Positions 4,983 through 7,959 of a stretch of 7,959 bases of DNA are shown one piece after another. The stretch lies in the NCBI GenBank assembly GCA_946480485.1, contig CAMLJW010000234.1:1-7959 (forward strand). Reading direction: 5' to 3'. The translations under genes and the position numbers were made by a program. Every line of letters begins with the position of its first letter. Position 1 is the stretch's first letter. The notes under the pieces are model-generated. The model made no database searches. It was not told where the DNA came from and saw nothing but the letters and a program-made list of their open reading frames with translations. This stretch comes from an uncultured Streptomyces sp. (GTDB lineage: Bacteria; Actinomycetota; Actinomycetes; Streptomycetales; Streptomycetaceae).

Positions 4983-6347
4983 TCAGGTCTGGGCCATGTC
5001 GACGAAGCGGGCGTAATGCCCTTGGAACGCGACGGTGATGGTGGCGGTGGGCCCGTTGCGGTGCTTGGCGACGATCAGGTCGGCTTCGCCGGCGCGGGGG
5101 GATTCCTTCTCGTAGGCGTCTTCGCGGTGGAGGAGGATCACGATGTCGGCGTCCTGCTCGAGCGAGCCGGACTCGCGGAGGTCGGACGCCATCGGCTTCT
5201 TGTCCTGCCGTTGCTCCGGCCCGCGGTTCAGCTGCGAGAGGGCGACGACGGGAACCTGAAGGTCCATGGCGAGGGTTTTGAGGCCGCGGCTGATCCTCGA
5301 GACTTCCTGCTGCCGGTTGTCGCTACGGCCCTGGGATTCGCCGTTCATCAGTTGCAGGTAGTCGATCACGACGAGGCCGAGTCCGTGCTGACGCTGGATA
5401 CGCCTGCAGTTGGAGCGGATCTTCGCGAGGGTGATGCCGGTGTCCGCGACGATGAATAGAGGCGACGCCTGCATGTCCTTGCCTGCCTCGATCAGGTCAA
5501 GGATCTTTGCGTCGTCGAGTGGCCCCTTGGTCTTCATCCAGTGGAGCGGATAGGTGGCGTGGGCTGCGAGGAACCGCTTCTCGAGTTCCTTGCGGCCCAT
5601 CTCCAGGGAGAAGAACGCGGTGGGGATATCGTTGCGGATCGCGGTGTAGCGGGCGAAGTCTCCGGCGAGGACGGATTTCCCCATGGCAGGGCGGGCAGCG
5701 ATGAGGACGAACTGTCCGGGCTGCAGGCCGCCGGTGAGGGCGTCGAGGTCGGTGAACCCGGTCTTGAGGCCTTCTTTGGGACCGTGCTCGCGGATGTCGA
5801 CGACTTCGGCGACGGTGGCCATGATGTCCGCGCCGATGGAGAGGTCGTCGTCGCGGCCGTCGGTGAGGCGAGCGAGGCCTTCGAGGGTGTCGTAGGCGTC
5901 TTGGATGATCTCGTCGGGGGCGCGGGTGGGGCGGTGGACGCTGTCGGCCATGCCGTTGGCGGCTTTGAGGACTTTCCGCAGGATGGCTTTCTCGTGGACG
6001 ACGAGGGCGTACCACTCGCCGTTGGCGGCGGTGGGTACGGCGCGGGTGAGTTCGAAGGGGAAGGTGGGGCCGCCGCAGCGGGTGAGGTCGCCGTTCTTTT
6101 CGAGGCGGTGGGTGAGGGCGATGGGGTCGTGGACTTGGCCCTCGGTGTGGAGGTCGAGGAGTGCCCGGTAGATCGTTTCGTGTTGTGGACGGTAGAAGTC
6201 AGCGGGCTCGAGGATCTCGATGATCTCTTCGATGGCGCGGGTCGACAGGAGCATCGCGCCGAGGACGGCCCTCTCGGCTTCGAGGTCGAACGGCGGCTTC
6301 CGGTCAGGCTGGCCGTTGTCGTCGGGGGCGTCGCGGTCGTGGGTCAT
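4983..6347 (-). CDS. dnaB: Replicative DNA helicase, DnaB family
   Basis: Hexameric 5'-3' helicase that unwinds the replication fork. The 454-residue product is of normal DnaB length. The N-terminal helical domain spans about 19-125 (PFDLEAERAVLGAMLL, then DFYRPQHETIYRAL). The linker is about 145-190. The RecA-like ATPase domain carries Walker A ARPAMGKS (218-225), FFSLEM with the probable catalytic Glu at 249, Walker B VVIDYLQLM (326-334), SQLNRGPEQR (371-380), SDLRESGSLEQDAD (388-401) and KHRNGPT (428-434) with the Arg-finger-like residue at 430. All expected motifs are present and no intein or frameshift is seen. The ATG at 6347 overlaps the loader's TGA (ATGA) and has AGGAAGG about 5 nt upstream; the longer in-frame reading is Arg/Pro-rich wrong-frame sequence. 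A phage-encoded helicase fits with its own loader upstream. Confidence 0.97.
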   Translation of the reverse strand: MTHDRDAPDDNGQPDRKPPFDLEAERAVLGAMLLSTRAIEEIIEILEPADFYRPQHETIYRALLDLHTEGQVHDPIALTHRLEKNGDLTRCGGPTFPFELTRAVPTAANGEWYALVVHEKAILRKVLKAANGMADSVHRPTRAPDEIIQDAYDTLEGLARLTDGRDDDLSIGADIMATVAEVVDIREHGPKEGLKTGFTDLDALTGGLQPGQFVLIAARPAMGKSVLAGDFARYTAIRNDIPTAFFSLEMGRKELEKRFLAAHATYPLHWMKTKGPLDDAKILDLIEAGKDMQASPLFIVADTGITLAKIRSNCRRIQRQHGLGLVVIDYLQLMNGESQGRSDNRQQEVSRISRGLKTLAMDLQVPVVALSQLNRGPEQRQDKKPMASDLRESGSLEQDADIVILLHREDAYEKESPRAGEADLIVAKHRNGPTATITVAFQGHYARFVDMAQT

Positions 6348-6928
6348 GAGGCCTTCCTGAAGTCGGCGCCGGTGAACTTGACGAAGGTGGAGCCGCCGTC
6401 GGCGAAGCGGGACGTCGTGCGGGCGCCGAGCGGCTCGAGGGTGGGGAGGTTGGTGGAGATCAGCGTGGGGAGCTGGTTTTGCCACCGGTGGTCGATGAGC
6501 TGGGCGATGGCGTCGACGGTCCAGGGGTAGAGCTGGGTGGCGCCGAGGTCGTCGAGGGCTACGAGGGGGGCTTCGCGCCAGGCGTGGAGTTTGTCGAGGT
6601 TGGCGGGCCGGTCGGCGGCGGCTTTGAACTCGTAGTCGGAGATCAGGTAGTAGCGGCCGTACCAGCCGGCTTGGATGAGGAGTTCGCCGATCTTCCACAG
6701 GTGCCAGGTCTTGCCGGTGCCGGGTTCGCCGAGGAGGAGCAGCGAGGCGTGGGAGCCGGTGAGGTAGCCGTCGATCCATGTGTGGATCTCGGGCTTTACG
6801 GGTGCGTCGAGGGTGAAGGCTTTGGGCCGTCGGGCGAGGTAGCGGTCGAGGGTCTGGTTCCGGATTTCGTTGCGGGCTGCGGCTTGCGCTGCGTCGTGGC
6901 GGTTGCGCCTGTCGTCTGCGCTGGTCAC
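6344..6928 (-). CDS. DnaC-like AAA+ helicase loader
   Basis: A 194-residue AAA+ ATPase of the DnaC/DnaI/IstB group, expected to deliver the DnaB helicase to origin-bound initiator. Visible motifs are Walker A GEPGTGKT (67-74), Walker B LVALDDLGA (122-130), sensor-1-like LISTN (156-160), and SRFADGGS (173-180) with candidate Arg finger residues R170/R174. The N-terminal 45 residues are polar and charged and may contact helicase. It is somewhat shorter than E. coli DnaC (about 245 aa). The IstB alternative, a transposase partner, is unlikely because there is no transposase and the next gene is dnaB. The start is a GTG at 6928 that overlaps the initiator TAG by one base (TAGTG); no strong ribosome binding site precedes it, so expression probably depends on coupling. 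Confidence 0.93.
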   Translation of the reverse strand: MTSADDRRNRHDAAQAAARNEIRNQTLDRYLARRPKAFTLDAPVKPEIHTWIDGYLTGSHASLLLLGEPGTGKTWHLWKIGELLIQAGWYGRYYLISDYEFKAAADRPANLDKLHAWREAPLVALDDLGATQLYPWTVDAIAQLIDHRWQNQLPTLISTNLPTLEPLGARTTSRFADGGSTFVKFTGADFRKAS

Positions 6929-7833
6929 TAGAACGGGGTCGCTTTCTCGTAGTCCTCGGTGGTCCAGTTCTGTGCGGCGGCGCCGGTGGCGGGGTGCGGG
7001 CGGTTGGGTCCTGCTGTCCAGCCGCCGGACACGGCACGCAGCGCGGGCCGGCCGTTGGGCCCGGTGGCGTAGGTGTCCTCGTAGCGGGCTTCGCGGAGCC
7101 AGTTGACGGAGTGCTTCACGTAGCGGAAGTCCTCGTCTTGCTTCTCGCGGGCGTAGGCGATAGCGGCAGTGATGATCTGGCGGGGGTCTGCGCCCTTGCC
7201 GAGTGCCGTGCGCCAGGCGTCGAGGGTGGCGTCCTTGTTGCGGCTTTTGGGGTAGGCGAGCCAGAACTCACCGAAGAGCTTCATGTCGATGGGCGGGACA
7301 GAAGAATCTTCTTGAGGAGATGAGGGGTCTGAGGAGTAGGGGGTAGCCGTGGCTCCTTCAGAGTGAGCCACCGCTCCTTCTGAGTGAGCCGTGGCTACCC
7401 CTTGGGGTGGCTGAGGGGTAGCGGGGGCTCCTTCCGAAGGAGCGGTGGCTACCCCTTCAGGGGTAGCGGGGGCTCCCTCCCTAGGGGTAGCCGTGACTCC
7501 TTCCTTGGGGGTAGCGGGGGCTACCCCTGGGAAGTCGGGCACGCGGAATGTCATGCGGATGCCGGGCTTGGCGTACATGACCCGGCCGTCTTTCTTCGCA
7601 ACACCGATCGGGATGCGGAATTCCCAGCCGGCCGCCGCGAGCCGCTTCAGCGCGTTGCGTACGACGGCGGTGTCCTTCGCACCGGTCCAGCGGGCGAGGT
7701 CGTCGAGGGTTACCCAGCTGATGCGGGTCTCTTCTTTGGCGTCGTCTGCGATCTCCAGTGCGACCGCGCGTTGCAGGCCGGTGATGTCCGGGCCGAGCGC
7801 CTCGCGAAGGTCGCGGCGGAGCTTGAATCCCAT
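6928..7833 (-). CDS. Phage replication initiator / replisome organiser with embedded repeats
   Basis: The 301-residue product is taken to start at ATG 7833, preceded by GAGAAGAG about 9 nt upstream. An open in-frame extension exists to ATG 7956, but its codons lack the GC third-position bias, so it is read as leader. Residues 1-100 are a winged-helix-like DNA-binding region (ITGLQRAVALEIADDAKEE, SWVTLDDLARWTG, VVRNALKRLAAAGW). Residues 102-165 are a degenerate 7-8-residue repeat rich in Gly, Ala, Thr and Pro (units such as EGAPATP and GVATAPS), then a Ser-rich stretch. Residues 185-252 (FGEFWLAYPKSRNKDATLDA, then YVKHSVNWLREARYED) match a C-terminal region shared by many phage replication proteins. 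The layout resembles lambda O and SPP1 gp38: origin binding first, loader contact later. The domain calls are by eye; the role is supported by the loader and helicase directly downstream. Confidence 0.88.
   Translation of the reverse strand: MGFKLRRDLREALGPDITGLQRAVALEIADDAKEETRISWVTLDDLARWTGAKDTAVVRNALKRLAAAGWEFRIPIGVAKKDGRVMYAKPGIRMTFRVPDFPGVAPATPKEGVTATPREGAPATPEGVATAPSEGAPATPQPPQGVATAHSEGAVAHSEGATATPYSSDPSSPQEDSSVPPIDMKLFGEFWLAYPKSRNKDATLDAWRTALGKGADPRQIITAAIAYAREKQDEDFRYVKHSVNWLREARYEDTYATGPNGRPALRAVSGGWTAGPNRPHPATGAAAQNWTTEDYEKATPF
7300..7320. other. AT-richer patch beside the repeats, candidate unwinding element
   Basis: This 21-nt stretch is 8/21 G+C, far below its surroundings, and contains the dyad AGAAGA-A-TCTTCT at 7300-7312. 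It lies inside the initiator gene just downstream, in coding direction, of the GGGGTAGC repeats, where it encodes Ser/Gln/Glu-rich linker. In lambda the AT-rich unwinding region of ori lies beside the O-gene iterons in the same relative position. The role here is inferred. Confidence 0.4.
7340..7527. repeat. Iteron-like repeat cluster inside the initiator gene, candidate replication origin
   Basis: The octamer GGGGTAGC occurs five times on the plus strand (starting 7340, 7415, 7460, 7484, 7508) and its complement GCTACCCC three times (7394, 7448, 7520), with a one-mismatch copy, GGGGTGGC, at 7404. Three copies are exactly 24 bp apart (7460, 7484, 7508). A companion motif GGCTCCTTC or a close variant alternates with it (7351, 7426, 7471 and others). 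Perfect inverted pairs are GCTACCCC-TTCA-GGGGTAGC at 7448-7467, GGGGTAGC-GGGG-GCTACCCC at 7508-7527, and GCTCCTTC-C-GAAGGAGC at 7427-7443. The cluster encodes the initiator's linker. By analogy with lambda ori within gene O, these are likely initiator-binding iterons. Confidence 0.65.
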
Positions 7834-7959
7834 CGGGTATCTCTTCTCGTTCGTTCTGGTCAGGGCATGCGAAATGAACCCCCAGTTCAGGGAGGCTTGT
7901 TGACCTCTTGCCCTGCGCTTGATCCTACCGTCAATGGTGGCAAAACGCATATGCAATCT
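7834..7959 (-). promoter_or_regulatory. Leader/upstream region of the replication operon
   Basis: The 126 nt before the initiator start have visibly lower GC than the genes, and third positions in every frame lack the window's coding bias. On the minus strand TAGGAT (7927-7922) fits the actinobacterial TAGRRT -10 consensus; no good -35 lies 16-18 nt upstream, so promoter confidence is low. A dyad TGAAC-CCCCA-GTTCA sits at 7875-7889, between the candidate -10 and the gene, where an operator or 5' leader hairpin would lie. The palindrome GCATATGC is at 7947-7954. No gene is supported here. Confidence 0.35.

Noticed and set aside
3903..5459. Plus-strand reading frame of 518 codons
   Set aside because: It is antisense to the dnaB 3' part, the zinc ribbon and the HTH gene, all supported by motifs; the translation is low-complexity Gly/Val/Asp sequence.
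6344..6928. IstB transposition helper instead of a helicase loader
   Set aside because: The AAA+ motifs fit both groups, but there is no transposase or terminal inverted repeat, and initiator and dnaB flank it.
6348..7037. N-terminal extension of dnaB by 230 residues
   Set aside because: The extension is Arg/Pro-rich wrong-frame reading of the loader gene; the ATG at 6347 has an AGGAAGG site and gives a normal-length DnaB.
7340..7527. CRISPR array
   Set aside because: Repeat units are about 8-24 bp, in mixed orientation, with no unique spacers of regular length, and the region is coding.
7900..7929. Plus-strand promoter starting TTGACC at 7900
   Set aside because: Hexamers 17-18 nt downstream (TCCTAC, CCTACC) do not resemble a -10 element; any divergent gene would lie outside the window.
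7834..7956. N-terminal extension of the initiator by 41 residues from ATG 7956
   Set aside because: Codons in this part lack GC third-position bias and the ATG lies at the window edge without a visible ribosome binding site; 7833 has GAGAAGAG. Not fully excluded.

Overview
The window is very GC-rich, with strongly G/C-biased third codon positions, and every convincing gene lies on the minus strand. It looks like the early/replication region of a phage or prophage of a high-GC actinobacterium, probably Streptomyces. That assignment is inference from base composition, the replication genes and the style of the small accessory proteins. A plasmid or integrative element with the same replication module is the main alternative. 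No integrase, structural gene, tRNA or rRNA was seen.

Read in the direction of transcription (right to left), the window opens at about 7959-7834 with a leader of lower GC that carries a candidate -10 element and a short dyad. Then comes a tightly coupled replication operon: a replication initiator (7833-6928) with an N-terminal winged-helix region and a C-terminal phage replisome-organiser-like region; a DnaC-like AAA+ helicase loader (6928-6344, 1-nt overlap); and a DnaB-family replicative helicase (6347-4983, ATGA overlap). This is the initiator-loader-helicase order known from Bacillus phage SPP1 (genes 38-39-40) and, for the first two, lambda O-P. The Pro/Ala-rich linker of the initiator is encoded by dense repeats built on the octamer GGGGTAGC and its complement. 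They lie at 7340-7527 and are followed by an AT-richer patch, which makes this a strong candidate replication origin inside the initiator gene.

Downstream of the helicase is a train of small genes, most with a strong Shine-Dalgarno sequence: a zinc ribbon (4964-4698); an orphan stretch coding in a different frame (4699-4581); a Cys/His plus helix-turn-helix protein (4580-4269); proteins of 154 and 274 residues with Cys clusters; a C2H2-like protein (2720-2436); a 47-residue protein with ten cysteines (2347-2204); an 89-residue protein (2183-1914); a chain of three genes joined by 4-nt overlaps (1837-1637, 1640-1464, 1467-832); a 72-residue acidic protein (829-611); and a gene that leaves the window at its left edge (514-1). 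At least six of these, plus the orphan stretch, show probable metal-binding Cys/His patterns. Their functions cannot be read from sequence.

Two real genes, 1464-1640 (58 aa) and 2204-2347 (47 aa), are shorter than usual ORF length cut-offs. Intergenic stretches are short (up to 138 nt). Three of them hold GC-rich inverted repeats that could be terminators or protein-binding sites.
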